DNA of 36,112 nucleotides, from assembly GCA_903822015.1 (NCBI GenBank), contig CAIJNQ010000151.1, positions 1 to 36,112 of the forward strand. The letters run 5' to 3'. The position numbers were made by a program, and so were the translations under genes. Below are positions 28,201 through 33,800 of this stretch, one piece after another (position 1 is the first letter of the stretch; each line of letters starts with the position of its first letter). The stretch is from an uncultured Verrucomicrobia subdivision 3 bacterium (GTDB lineage: Bacteria; Verrucomicrobiota; Verrucomicrobiia; Limisphaerales; UBA11358). The notes below the pieces were generated by a model that saw only the letters and a list, made by a program, of their open reading frames with translations, did not search any database and was not told where the DNA came from.

Positions 28201-28387
28201 CGGCGTCGGCCGCTATGCGAATTTGCTGGGCAGCGCCAATGGCTCCGTGCTGAACGCGATTTTTACTGACAGCTCATTGCCGCTGAGTTTTGATAGCGGC
28301 GGAACCCTGCATGGACTGGCCTTGATTCTGGCCGACTTGGCCAAAATCACGGTCGCGGCCGGAAAACTTAGCGGCACCGTTCCGTAA
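13208..28387 (+). CDS. Giant LEPR-XLL-type repeat protein (5059 aa), putative secreted/surface adhesin-like protein
   Basis: Uninterrupted 15.2 kb ORF. N-terminal ELEALEPRVLLSADAF (13247-13291), Thr/Ser-rich linker, tandem Asn/Thr/Gly-rich beta repeats, proline linker, RTX-like repeats, beta-helix-like C-terminus. Start codon is TTG (only plausible start after in-frame stop at 13178). Confidence 0.93.
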   Translation: MSQSPQQRRNSFELEALEPRVLLSADAFLATAVAANVVHKSTEVIHQAAAPDHGTVHDSLAYTPAEAGGIFAGVAVQAIQSHEPSPTSSGIQTKPATDIESGPNPDTAVQAKTVAATVVTTSTTNSANKISPTTTTTSAPSTTTSGSVATQQLTASLTVANAPPANTQTTVVKSVSNTTGSTQATSTTSFASKASPIPASPAVTTTDLWSTITGILTAANIANGTLPTGSTSYANVTIEGFLDFSNVAVTFTQSGGKGTAVTVGISGTATLLFPGGSNLISVTLGAVSGSFTTSVQPTGPSFKFSLSIASVTLNLGQALSVTTTSASNPAVTFNFSPNNSGVNADPDGASTTAVPLFKISTATATSPQFPGLGSATLTNFSLWTNGISFDNFSLTNSSVTIGNFFTATHGVTVPPGSPQNTTPVDVPVSLTATGGSGQQFNLDISNVSASTAQVSFFAPNVQLFPNVSGLNLSFSNVSGSFDVLDSTPVIDTSTGLQKVVIKQEMVNGVLQNVSIPQFTSTIGVGALSLAVGNVNISVGDAFTLHMSSVILTPGAATIATVTNATITSNLISGIPTFALPSSIVITQTGFTLSNLKLATGVTASIGSFLSIQNFSFTVTNFSINSPTSGTGTFTASTTATADSMTLFPSYSAISSTITGLTFNFNIAVQGNALSGALSISATSVSLTVANQLTITAGSVALPVVFSPESTTLLSIGTATVDFTQLNLLGSISGLTIQKITNQNVTNTVLTIADGALTGNFTNLGLGGVLTFQGAPTVTLSNLTYTLGGSLGGSISFGPLGVTLNLGSLSAGTVSASGIFSGSYDLQSGTLTGNLGTAPSPFTISVPGFVSVSGTLALFYQPSSGGTSTFLIGGQGINIFMGYNGGTTPVGVQVTNATFALAVFDTSGTYTFAFNATSSSISLTGLPNLPGSVTPLSITTGTVLVQFDNNGAVNLAVNVDTNPADAVQLNFTGNVTSLMVNNLTLNVAGLITLSGNFGFQTVTDAITGLVDDVVIGAANVNAMLGTPSGPNLTINGASLGLVLILPTSASPKTTFALMLNGGTDALNNIPNFSISSYTLTISGAAFTGLAVDLNTTPFGLGGTAWSLPNPIINIATPDVPALALNFGSTAVPGDLNFSTLGIPVAGIPFVGVFGPLSLNFAGLISLKGEFTFEPFTPVSATVPDLLIGATDLTITAGTGTTNLTIGGISPATGATLMAVIVPGASANLTTYALEATGAISLYGIPDFSLSGTAAVQINTTGVLPATLIPSTVTIPTQDGSVAAASFFSDFSNASNLTSIEGTLAMTVNLPGTTDTFVTLNGAFGFQMFADSVTGLTDFAIGASQTTITFGTASAGLTMVNASLALLIRSGGMSGGNPVTTTYALDANGGTDTLTLPDISQISFGATGFIVKINHLGVDPATLVGIPGGVQTAGGVVPLSFPGYGTRSFEDLEVTGISFNVGGFVTLTGNLAIQMFADPVTSGATDLAIAATGINAAVTAGGVSLTINGASLGLLVVPGSTTNYALVVNGGMDALTGINGLTLSATGLSVFVSSGINPATYLGTLSSIVTAAGNVSLAFPGLPTTGPVADVEGTITLSVANFASLSGKFWFQEFTATVNSAPQAVILAGASNITAVVGATSTGSTNLTIQGASLELLLVPGNGGPSTYALVANGGTDTLNGITGLSLSTSGLLVQINNNVSAALLTAANAQQVATTTGTAKPDFSKLKAGKMIEVEGTVTLNVAGFISLTGSFIFTEQTNVNGIEIDIGASGINAFLGTADGTVGVGVSGAELGMVIYENSTTNATTYALSVSAPLVVTGLPTEVKFTGTAQIAINTTGGALTTTINTPDSSVPVAFTAAQGKLKSFSVTGLTLTITPATGTSISLTGDFSFATTVVSGQTELLIGAANVSTSSIVPDVGASVAITNGSLGMVVFTNSTGGNAGYALAASATVTAALGSSSGSLTLTILRNTTTNAVNQTVAVGGASVPVVLTSLQVATTKPFQSIAVSSASLNIDNTLLFSATVTGSSGTTPGVTTQTLTGVTLTLQDPATKNIYLTLTAASASYSTVAGGIIYDNTTWGANGGYDVVLNNLSLSLGGYVVFNGTVDVQYNNKTSSSAAKVSFNFTSAAITFNQNAGSNPLVSVAGSFAFAYSSTAGLSLIGTPTISGVSFFGQTITPATTAAAATTASSPITTAAATSTSGTLGPVTLGSPGIGFSNFNLDTSGNLSVKVTISDKGAGINSTFGSVAVKASVDLEGSFTVGMTLNLQNPISAPTNIQAGNFALTLKNLNITVTITGASNITLTLTAASVSINPEAGPTDNAVTFAGTLSGSLAIGSLQFTCSAGNFAITGNGSFVALPGFSVSLSFGANTSETSFSWPSWLPLQNLSMVLTWTNFNSDPTSCLITLSATVSVTLPSTSLQITGNVTNLVIDVSTLVNGNFPIIGLGSVALNVSGNLFGGTVSGSLIIGVAQFDDNGKLVSQFSASSAQVGTITATTASTTVTGVGTLFTSLQAGQSIYDASGNLIGTVASIQSDTSLTLNAVAAVAVTTGAFENQPVATTTTTSTAAGIHSVFYAGIAASWTSPNGMGFAIQIGLTEYGPLTAYFSVNIPIPIGETGLILASFSGGVAFGVPLPTYSIQTDPNTGLPLASSALQLQTNAFTPLGQQTVTEWQSQLAQQAATLYAPSFKNGGTITNGWSNLGSAPILIQAGATLTAGDVATISADEAVFMVTATIDFDTTGKFLITGTATFGSSLTVNVSIYANLTPLFQNDVSTTNPVYVLFLLDMPPPPPLASLISLPLVQIYGTITFAPINNGLELDFAGEADLNLPGGLYAKLTGTISLIFTSTSFQMTLANAALNVSYLGTIGTAAGNLNIQKDGNGVDIWGALVVTLNVSSASLLPASTGISVSGEIEMEINTTAVQQSVTLSGLQPSVTEPDGTVVTPSTTVNLDPNSFSLLVTGGATVTLLGQQIFNISGTLVIDINSTSLTIFVQAILDVGPEDFNYVSFNANGLLYVDQNGFAAMVTLSINKSLNLGNTLTYSMGGDFLLVMNTTGETNPIQFIIPTVAASPIPVVTGPDFTSSNLLAITNYENDAINPGKRTLVIPAGPPPSGTTDYLNGWINSTASITPGYYFLIVGRGSLTLGLSSTSLVITGNINIAASYSAGNIIFSFELNASLNLQVAGTNLFSFNVVGGIEISNAGLVAALNLSLNGGLPSGLGFSLSGSLTFTLEINTTGTAAQVPGTNITVQPGAMVAINGSLAIPGFTLSGEFDLTVTSTYLAVNVTASASVLGITLNVDGAAQIFYGANKGLALDLMLSVGSGAPGSTCTFYPISALGNSFVIQGTLELQLNTCSSAVKLSNGVTVQSGFLISLTNVKVYLFQVFELDGSASIRVSSAGFDLYLNVTLNFFNLVKLNVTGDVNSNGTFYFSASASFYYYWSIGAVSGDVYAYLTVSFWYYSSSNNGFSASAGCGIDIYHIGSLSLNATVTISSSEFYLNLSVDLVLFSATITIDLGPTSPPPAPPPPVVAWQNPTTHVVQLNFGTDVSSRGTDYPAQAVESYDVTESLGIVTVYTTLPIPGGSGSQTYTNTFTGVTGILVDNTRDYGGVTKSDSVTIEAGVLVPLIVNLGSNNTTIINRGSGATTVYNYGSGTNTITTGSGQATIYDYGTGSNTINVGGGGVTYYGGEVGASVSSATYSSKGITYFINSSNQVTVIESGYKNYTLSSTGLIYGSYSLNGVINQATLNGVSAGGTTFTFNNWNGTATVNGQGYNNTVVANPGGGAALTFALTNTSLQVKTNGTVTEQITLSGIQKANLTGGTGANTFNVSSWSGTANLNGADGNATYNLTLTGVGAGTINVLDATVNSNDVLNLFANASTIITSNQLTVGGQVVNYSAVATLNVTGTAAGLAYNVRSTNNTTTTTINAMGSGNVFNLGSTASNAKVQAGNLEGILGSLNLNGGGQDMLNVDDSGNAGGLTGVMTPTTLDYTGLGTITYSGIAALTVGLGQGADTFTIADTITSASTTPVIVINSNGGNDTINVLDDHAVTVINGGNGSDTFNMTDDHAATTVNAGTHGSDTFIVTDDHALTTINGGIGSDSFNLLDDHGATIFNGGTTNNIFNIFNAHAVTTLNGGPGTNAFYIFGNSAQLNINGAGVDVYNLFASVLAGQTTYQINGPVTITGVAGGSDQLNIYGTVLNDTIVINGYHLTSLGLNVTFGNIANWALFGLAGNDTFYAQKVVVPTTMVGDGTLPVFALPAGLSVPDFTGGNTSNTFNDTYYIGRFGPNLPGWIAGINAPLTIVGGPGTDTAYVDDAADIANRTFTLTPGVLTSNAMGPNGQIVYDASLEYLNVFCGSGNDTLYVNNLLNPTVTTIDGGKGINTASLNFSGDFAAADLTLVRFRNGGLTVAGNYTGLLNDAGALTNVIIGGSMTGTGVLNVGSINTMTVGGDLAGLVNVTGLLNTLAITGGSPGQIIAGSINYITVQSGYGNKVLQVTEGGILRKILATPAAGGTLPGNIRFAFIYDSAAPGNPQLAIQITNSGTVVTHSFNLALTTPSAAAQFNLALVYATAATGLGNLSVTGDLLFKADAAELSFLHIATAPHFGVILPYDNITGLEFSGILPIGMVDVAGIEAIAFGLLETQAGQVVNILGDLGSAGNPQVLWNLLGSQAALLLATDAITVSFSTGHSVQLFAQCNSNPTLEYAMTFTDESSAGNTVTALVAILPATTTVQSISFQGDGGSVNSRYGVGTITSTGSLGNVTDGGALGGITAANIFGSILVNGGAITGTIQTTGLDTNPWTGVQTTFNADLGQFTYNSNGTITGVTKIYASGGITGTGRIISRGNLVSTVTSAAAFSGLIAAQGNIGKILTNASGVAVTSGTGQLTRYGGINVTGTMAGQVVALGNIFGDITITGSMTGRIAAQGQAVSGLSVTRLGILGNFHVTNNFAGTAAVVSGGLIGDALDATTFQAATVSGSSATGWLAADGAINVANPSSITGVGRYANLLGSANGSVLNAIFTDSSLPLSFDSGGTLHGLALILADLAKITVAAGKLSGTVP
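15881..19080 (+). repeat. Tandem ~140-170 aa beta modules within the giant protein
   Basis: Recurrent motif LTINGASLGLxxVPG..TTYALxxNGGTDxLxGIxGLSLSxxGLxVxIN; equivalent codons at 15881, 16301, 16814, 17273, 17717, 18143, 18560 and 18971. Confidence 0.75.
24089..24235 (+). repeat. Decapeptide ladder in the giant protein
   Basis: NLGSNNTTII-NRGSGATTVY-NYGSGTNTIT-TGSGQATIY-DYGTGSNTIN; units of 30/30/30/27/30 nt. Confidence 0.8.
25277..25660 (+). repeat. Variant RTX-like repeats with DDHA core
   Basis: GGNDTINVLDDHAVTVINGGNGSDTFNMTDDHAATTVNAGTHGSDTFIVTDDHALTTINGGIGSDSFNLLDDHGATIFNGG...NIFNAHAVTTLNGG; equivalent codons at 25337, 25397, 25460, 25520 and 25580. Confidence 0.85.
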
Positions 28388-28391
28388 CCAT

Positions 28392-29042
28392 ATGAATAGC
28401 AAGATTCAATTTCTGATGGGTTGCGGAGTTCTCTCCCTGGCCTCGGCGTCGCTCGGTCAGGATATTTCCAACACGAACAGCGTTGCCGTCGACAAAAAAT
28501 ATTATTTCGGGACCGATCTGGGGCCCGCATTTCTGCAAACCGTCAATATCGTCGATGCCGACCAGATAAAGTTTAACACCGGCATCCGGGGTGACTTGAA
28601 CCTGGGCTACCGGTTGACACCCTGGTTTGCGGCGGAATTAGAGGGCGGTGTTATTTGGAACAGCGCGGATACGATCGGCGGGGTGGCCTTGTCCAGTTAC
28701 GGCGGCAGTTTGGATTTGTATCAGATACCCATGTTAGGCAATGTGGTCTTCACTCTGCCGCTGGATCACGGATTCAACGCGAAAGTCGGCGGCGGTGCCG
28801 GCGCGGTCGCTTCGATTTTGCATTTCAACAGCCCGCTGGGAGACATTCACAACACGGATTACACTTTTGCCTATCAGTTTTTCAGCGGCTTGAGCTACCA
28901 AGTCGCGAAAAATTTCGAAGTGGGCGTCGGCTTCAAGTTGCTCCGGACCAACAACCACTACTGGGAGGAAAACGGCGTCACGTTGACCACCGGCGGCGCC
29001 ATGACCTACTCCGTTACCGGTTCTTTCACCTGGGTTTTTTGA
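28392..29042 (+). CDS. Outer-membrane beta-barrel protein
   Basis: Signal peptide (MNSKIQFLMGCGVLSLASASLGQ), alternating strands, C-terminal aromatic F (SVTGSFTWVF). ATG 4 bp after the giant gene. Confidence 0.82.
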   Translation: MNSKIQFLMGCGVLSLASASLGQDISNTNSVAVDKKYYFGTDLGPAFLQTVNIVDADQIKFNTGIRGDLNLGYRLTPWFAAELEGGVIWNSADTIGGVALSSYGGSLDLYQIPMLGNVVFTLPLDHGFNAKVGGGAGAVASILHFNSPLGDIHNTDYTFAYQFFSGLSYQVAKNFEVGVGFKLLRTNNHYWEENGVTLTTGGAMTYSVTGSFTWVF

Positions 29043-29204
29043 GTGACGCTTTCGTCCTCGCCCGCGGCTTGATTATATCACCGGTTCGTCAGCACCCTCA
29101 CTTCATCGCCGCCGGTTTGATGAAAATGCTTTAGATGGCAGTTGTCGGAAACTGTGTTAACTTATTTGTATCGCGGAAAATGACGGAATAAGGCAAGTTA
29201 AGAA

Positions 29205-30275
29205 ATGATGAACGAAGGAAATACAACCAGTGCCGGCACCCGGACGGATAATGCCGCCTGGAAGGAGATCGTCCTCAAATATCAGAAACCCTCGACGTGG
29301 CGAGCGTTGTGGCAGATCATCAACACCATCGTTCCCTACGCGGCCTGCTGGTATCTTATCCATTTGAGCCTGGCGGTTTCCTGGTGGCTGGTGCTGCCGC
29401 TGGCGGTGCTGGCCGGGGCCTTGCTGGTGCGCGTTTTCATCATTTTTCACGACTGCGGCCACGGCTCATTTTTCCAATCCCGGTCGGCCAATGATTTGGT
29501 GGGTTTTCTTGCGGGGATTCTGACGTTCACCCCGTATTATCACTGGCGCTGGGAACACGCCATCCATCACAGCAACGCGGGCGATCTCGACAAGCGCGGC
29601 ACGGGTGACGTCTGGACCATGACGGTGCAGGAATATCTGGAATCGTCCCGTTGGAAACGATTCGCCTATCGGCTCGCGCGGAATCCCATCATCTTGTTCA
29701 TCATCGCCCCATTGTTCCTGTTTATTCTGCGGCAGAGGTTTCCTTCACCCAAAGCCAGCCAGCGGGAGCGTCATTCCGTCTATGCGATGAACGCCGCCAT
29801 TCTGGCCATGGCAACAGCCCTGAGCCTAGTGTTCGGCATCAAAGCCTACGTGGTGATCCAATTGACCATTATGATGGTCGCCGGGGGCGCCGGGGTCTGG
29901 ATGTTTTACGTCCAGCATCAATTCGAGGACGTTTATTGGGAACGCGGCGAAGACTGGAGTTTTGTGGCCGCGGCGCTGGAGGGGAGTTCCTTTTACAAAC
30001 TACCCCGCGTCCTGCAATGGTTTTCGGGCAACATCGGCTTCCATCACATCCACCATTTGAGCCCGCGCATTCCCAATTACAACCTGGAGAAATGCCATCA
30101 AGCCGATCCGCTGTTTCAAGCCGTGAAACCGATCACGCTGGTTACGAGCTTGCGGTCGATCACCTTCCGGCTCTGGGATGAAAACAGCCGGAAGCTGGTC
30201 GGTTATGGCCATCTTAAAAAATACCGGCATCAGAATCGCCAAAAGCAGCGAATGCCCTCAAGGTTGTCGGAGTAG
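29205..30275 (+). CDS. Membrane fatty acid desaturase
   Basis: Histidine boxes HDCGHGSFF, HHSNAGDLDKRG (with upstream HWRWEHAIHH) and HHIHHLSPRIPNYNLEKCH; multiple TMs. Confidence 0.93.
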   Translation: MMNEGNTTSAGTRTDNAAWKEIVLKYQKPSTWRALWQIINTIVPYAACWYLIHLSLAVSWWLVLPLAVLAGALLVRVFIIFHDCGHGSFFQSRSANDLVGFLAGILTFTPYYHWRWEHAIHHSNAGDLDKRGTGDVWTMTVQEYLESSRWKRFAYRLARNPIILFIIAPLFLFILRQRFPSPKASQRERHSVYAMNAAILAMATALSLVFGIKAYVVIQLTIMMVAGGAGVWMFYVQHQFEDVYWERGEDWSFVAAALEGSSFYKLPRVLQWFSGNIGFHHIHHLSPRIPNYNLEKCHQADPLFQAVKPITLVTSLRSITFRLWDENSRKLVGYGHLKKYRHQNRQKQRMPSRLSE

Positions 30276-31793
30276 AAAAAATTTCGCACTTGTGTCGGGT
30301 GTTTGCGTGACGATGATCTGTCCACCATTCGTCCGTGCTGCCGCTTCTTCGGGGATCCAGCTTCCGGTCGTGAGATTGGTGGTCGAGTAAAGTGAGAAGC
30401 TGCCGCAATTGGTAACCGGCCAACTCAACACCACATTCCCGCTTGCTCCGCCAATTGAGATCGGCGGTGCCGGCTGGCCGGCGCCCAAAAGCTCCAGATC
30501 GAAGCTCATGCCGATTTTCGATGCCGTACGCAGATGAATTTCCACGGCGACCAGATTTGTTCCTGGTTGCAGACTCGATGCCGGCAGGTTGGCCGGGTAG
30601 AATATGGAGAAAGTTTGAGGACCGGGCGTACTTAAAGCCAGGTTCGTGTAGGCGATGGGGCCGGCGGGCATGTTGGTGCTGCGAAACGCTTCCAGTCCAT
30701 TCAGCCATACCACCGCGCCATCCACCCGCGACAGGCGGAAATTAAGATTGGTAAAGGCCACGGTGGGCGGCACAACGAAACCGTGGCGGAAATAGGTGGT
30801 GATGTTTTTGTAGGCGCTGTTTGTCCCATAACTCACGGTGGTGAGCACCGCCGGGTCGGTGTAGCCCAAACGCGCCGGGCCGCCGGCCCAGCCTCTGTCG
30901 TCAAAACCGGGTTGCGACCAGTTTGTCCCCAGATCCTGGCCGGTATCGGAATATTTCCAGACCTCACCGCCGTGGATCAAGGTCGCGGTCGCCAGATTGC
31001 TGTTGACGGTGATGGCTTGAATCCGCGAGAGCCATTCCTGGGCGATGGCCTGCAAACCTAGCGCATTCGGATGCAGACCGTCGGCATTGAACATCAACTG
31101 ATTAACGCCCACGGCGGAAAATAGGTCGGCCAGCGACACGTTTTGACCGAGCGCCCGCCGCTGGTTGACCATCGCCTGCAAGGCAGAGTTGTAAATGGGA
31201 ACGTTGGCATAGTTGGAAGCGTAATTCAGGCCGGTTGTGTTCAGGGAGAGGGTTGTGATCTTGGCAAGGATCACGCTGGAATTCGGGGCATTGGAAAAAA
31301 TCAGATCCAGCAGTTTCGGCATGTCATTCGTCGCGACCTGGTAGGGATTGCGGCCCCGGCCAATGTCGTTCACCCCGATGAATACCAGCACCAGATCGGG
31401 GATGGTTCCGTTGGTGAAGGCATCCGCAACGATTTTTTGGAGGTAAACATTTGGGCCGGCGTAGCCATAAACCGAGTAGCCAAGCACCCCGGGAGCCGAG
31501 ACCACCGCTCCACAATACCCCTCATGCCGGACCTTGGTGAAGCTCCCGGACGAAGTTGACTGGTTCCGGCCAACAAACGTAAACGGATAACCGTTGGTCT
31601 CGAGTAGTGGTTGCAGATAGAGACGCCAGGCGCCGTTCGCTTCGCAGTCATCGGTGATCGAATCGCCCACGGCCATGACCTTGATCGGATTGGCTGCGCT
31701 GTAATGGTTGAGTACAAGCGCCCCGTCCGCCTTTGTCCACAAGCCAAGAATCATCAGGCCATACCGGATCCACCGGTCCACGCGCGATTTCAT
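30258..31793 (-). CDS. Secreted SGNH/GDSL hydrolase with C-terminal jelly-roll-like domain
   Basis: ATG at 31793 gives a signal peptide (MKSRVDRWIRYGLMILGLWTKADGA), then IKVMAVGDSITDD (GDS block), VLVFIGVNDIGRG, DGLHPNALG (D-x-x-H). The ORF-track extension to 32450 overlaps ribE and is not supported. Confidence 0.88.
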   Translation of the reverse strand: MKSRVDRWIRYGLMILGLWTKADGALVLNHYSAANPIKVMAVGDSITDDCEANGAWRLYLQPLLETNGYPFTFVGRNQSTSSGSFTKVRHEGYCGAVVSAPGVLGYSVYGYAGPNVYLQKIVADAFTNGTIPDLVLVFIGVNDIGRGRNPYQVATNDMPKLLDLIFSNAPNSSVILAKITTLSLNTTGLNYASNYANVPIYNSALQAMVNQRRALGQNVSLADLFSAVGVNQLMFNADGLHPNALGLQAIAQEWLSRIQAITVNSNLATATLIHGGEVWKYSDTGQDLGTNWSQPGFDDRGWAGGPARLGYTDPAVLTTVSYGTNSAYKNITTYFRHGFVVPPTVAFTNLNFRLSRVDGAVVWLNGLEAFRSTNMPAGPIAYTNLALSTPGPQTFSIFYPANLPASSLQPGTNLVAVEIHLRTASKIGMSFDLELLGAGQPAPPISIGGASGNVVLSWPVTNCGSFSLYSTTNLTTGSWIPEEAAARTNGGQIIVTQTPDTSAKFFLLRQP

Positions 31794-31927
31794 GAGTGGA
31801 AATATCCGCCAATCGTACCGGCGGTGCAACCGGATTCCTCCCCTGCCATCCTTGGTCAGAAATCCGTAGTCATACCCTGGCTGTACGGCCGGAGCTGGTG
31901 GAAGCTTTGATTTTCCCGCGCGAGATT

Positions 31928-32539
31928 TTACGCAGCGCTTCTCGCCGCGAGAAACTTTTCCACATATTTGCCGAGCAAATCCGCTTCGAGGTTCACCGCG
32001 TCGCCCAGCTTTCTCTCGCGCAACGCCGTCACCGAAAACGTGTGCGGGATGATCCAGATGCGGAAACATTTTTTCTGCACCGCGGCCACCGTCAGGCTGA
32101 TGCCATCCACCGTCACCGAGCCTTTGAATATAAGGTATCGCATCACGTCCACCGGCGCGGTGATGTCGAGGACGTGATCCTTCCCCGCGCGCTCCCAGCG
32201 GGTGATCCGGCCGAGGCCGTCCACGTGGCCCGTCACAAAATGGCCGCCCAGTTCGCCGTCCGCGCGTAGCGAGCGTTCCAGATTGACGAGCGAACCGGCT
32301 TTGGCGAATTGAAAATTTGTCCGCGACCAGCTTTCTTGCAGGAGATCGAATTGGATCAGCTTCGCCTTGCCGCGGGTGGAAATCTTCGCCGCGGTCAGGC
32401 AGCAGCCGTTCACCGCCACGCTGGCGCCGGGTTTCAGTCCCCGGCCGCACGCCTGGGCGCGGATGGTCAGCGCAATGGACTTATCCGTCGGCTGGATTTT
32501 TTCGATGACGCCCGTTTCTTCAACAATGCCCGTGAACAT
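31928..32539 (-). CDS. ribE: Riboflavin synthase alpha subunit
   Basis: MFTGIVEETGVIEKI, GASVAVNGCCLT, GGHFVTGHVDGLG, DGISLTV: duplicated lumazine-binding motifs. Confidence 0.95.
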   Translation of the reverse strand: MFTGIVEETGVIEKIQPTDKSIALTIRAQACGRGLKPGASVAVNGCCLTAAKISTRGKAKLIQFDLLQESWSRTNFQFAKAGSLVNLERSLRADGELGGHFVTGHVDGLGRITRWERAGKDHVLDITAPVDVMRYLIFKGSVTVDGISLTVAAVQKKCFRIWIIPHTFSVTALRERKLGDAVNLEADLLGKYVEKFLAARSAA

Positions 32540-32548
32540 GAAATTATT

Positions 32549-33781
32549 TTAACGGTGGGGCGTGACTCCGTCGAGCCGCGTTTGGTCAACCCGTGCCGTC
32601 AACAGCAGGTCGTCGCCCAGCTGGCGCCATTCCACCCCGCAGAGTTTGACGGCTTCGCCCAGGCTCTTGGCGCCTTCGCCGGCCATGGCTTTGCGCGCCG
32701 CGCGTCCGCCCAGGATTTTCGGTGCGTAAAAAAACGCCACTCGCTGGGCCCGGCCCGCGAGCAGGAACGACGCGTTCACCTCGCCGCCGCCCTCCACCAG
32801 CAGGCGGGTCACATTTTCCGATCCGAGTTTTTTCAACAGCCACTTTAAATCGAGTGACCGGTGACCGGTGACCGGTGTCAAGGGCTTGGCGGTTGGTGCG
32901 ACCAAAATGTTAACGCGTTTGGCCAGCGCTGCCACGCGGGTTTTTGGCGCTTGTTGGCTGACGACAATCGTCGTCCACCCCGCGAATTTGTCGTTCACGA
33001 CCTGCGCGTTCAAGGGCGTCCGCGCCAGCGAATCCAGAATGATGCGGCGAAGTATTTTTTCTTTCTTCATTCTGCCTGCTTCATTCTGCCTTCGCACCGT
33101 CAAGCCTGAATCATCCGCCAGAATCGTGTTGATGCCGACGAGGATCGCATCGCTGCCCTGCCGCAATTTCATGCCGTGCGCGCGGGCCTTTTCGCCGGTG
33201 ATCCATCGGGATTCGCCCCTGGCCGTGGCGATTTTTCCGTCCAGCGTCATCGCGGCCTTCACGATGACAAACGGCGTGCGGTGGACAATCCAATGATTAA
33301 ACGCTTCATTTAAGACCGCGCACGCCTCGCCCAGAATCCCGTGAACGACCTCCACTCCCGCGCGCCGCAAAACCGCAAAACCCCTTCCCGCATGCTTCGG
33401 ATTTGGATCGGTTGTGCCGATGATGACGCGCCGGATGCCGGCGGCGATGATGGCGTCCGTGCAGGGCGGCGTGCGGCCCTGCGTGCAGCACGGTTCCAGC
33501 GTGATGTAAAGCGTCGCGCCGCGCGGCGGGCGCCCACGTTTTTGCGCGTCGCGGAGGGCCGCGATTTCCGCGTGCGGCCCGCCCGCGCGCCGATGCCAGC
33601 CGCGCCCGATGATCTGACCTTGCTTGACCAGCACCGCCCCAACCATCGGGTTAGGTGAAGTCGTACCCTGGCCCCGCCGGGCCAGCCGGAGGGCAAGGCC
33701 CATGATGGTTGGGTCGGGAGCCTCGCCGGATCGTCCGCGTGTCGGTGTCGCAAATTGCAACTGATTCAATTTTCGCTTCAA
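32549..33781 (-). CDS. ribD: Bifunctional diaminohydroxyphosphoribosylaminopyrimidine deaminase / 5-amino-6-(5-phosphoribosylamino)uracil reductase
   Basis: TSPNPMVGAVLVKQGQIIGRGWHRRAGGPHAEIAAL, TLYITLEPCCTQGRTPPCTDAI, VIVKAAMTLDGKIAT, LLVEGGGEVNASFL. ORF-track start is TTG at 33781; an ATG at 33703 (MGLALRLARRG) is an alternative. Confidence 0.93.
   Translation of the reverse strand: MKRKLNQLQFATPTRGRSGEAPDPTIMGLALRLARRGQGTTSPNPMVGAVLVKQGQIIGRGWHRRAGGPHAEIAALRDAQKRGRPPRGATLYITLEPCCTQGRTPPCTDAIIAAGIRRVIIGTTDPNPKHAGRGFAVLRRAGVEVVHGILGEACAVLNEAFNHWIVHRTPFVIVKAAMTLDGKIATARGESRWITGEKARAHGMKLRQGSDAILVGINTILADDSGLTVRRQNEAGRMKKEKILRRIILDSLARTPLNAQVVNDKFAGWTTIVVSQQAPKTRVAALAKRVNILVAPTAKPLTPVTGHRSLDLKWLLKKLGSENVTRLLVEGGGEVNASFLLAGRAQRVAFFYAPKILGGRAARKAMAGEGAKSLGEAVKLCGVEWRQLGDDLLLTARVDQTRLDGVTPHR
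32854..32874 (+). repeat. Three tandem heptamers GTGACCG inside ribD
   Basis: GTGACCG GTGACCG GTGACCG followed by GTGTCAA, read directly. Confidence 0.9.
33065..33093 (+). repeat. Two 14-nt phased repeats (TTCATTCTGCCTGC TTCATTCTGCCTTC) inside ribD
   Basis: 13-bp direct repeat CTTCATTCTGCCT at 33065 and 33079, spacing 14 nt. Confidence 0.85.
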
Positions 33782-33800
33782 ACCTTCATCCGCTGCCGGA

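Noticed and set aside
4196-28387. Classical type 1 secretion system or RTX toxin operon
   Set aside because: No ABC transporter ATPase is encoded in the window, and the giant protein's repeats only partly match the RTX consensus; only TolC/HlyD elements are shared.
31794-32450. N-terminal extension of the 730-aa ORF 30258-32450
   Set aside because: Overlaps ribE in another frame on the same strand and is low-complexity; a proper signal peptide and SGNH domain start at the ATG at 31793.
31928-33781. FMN riboswitch controlling rib genes
   Set aside because: The space upstream of ribD (33782-33800) is too short, and no RFN-type conserved elements were seen.
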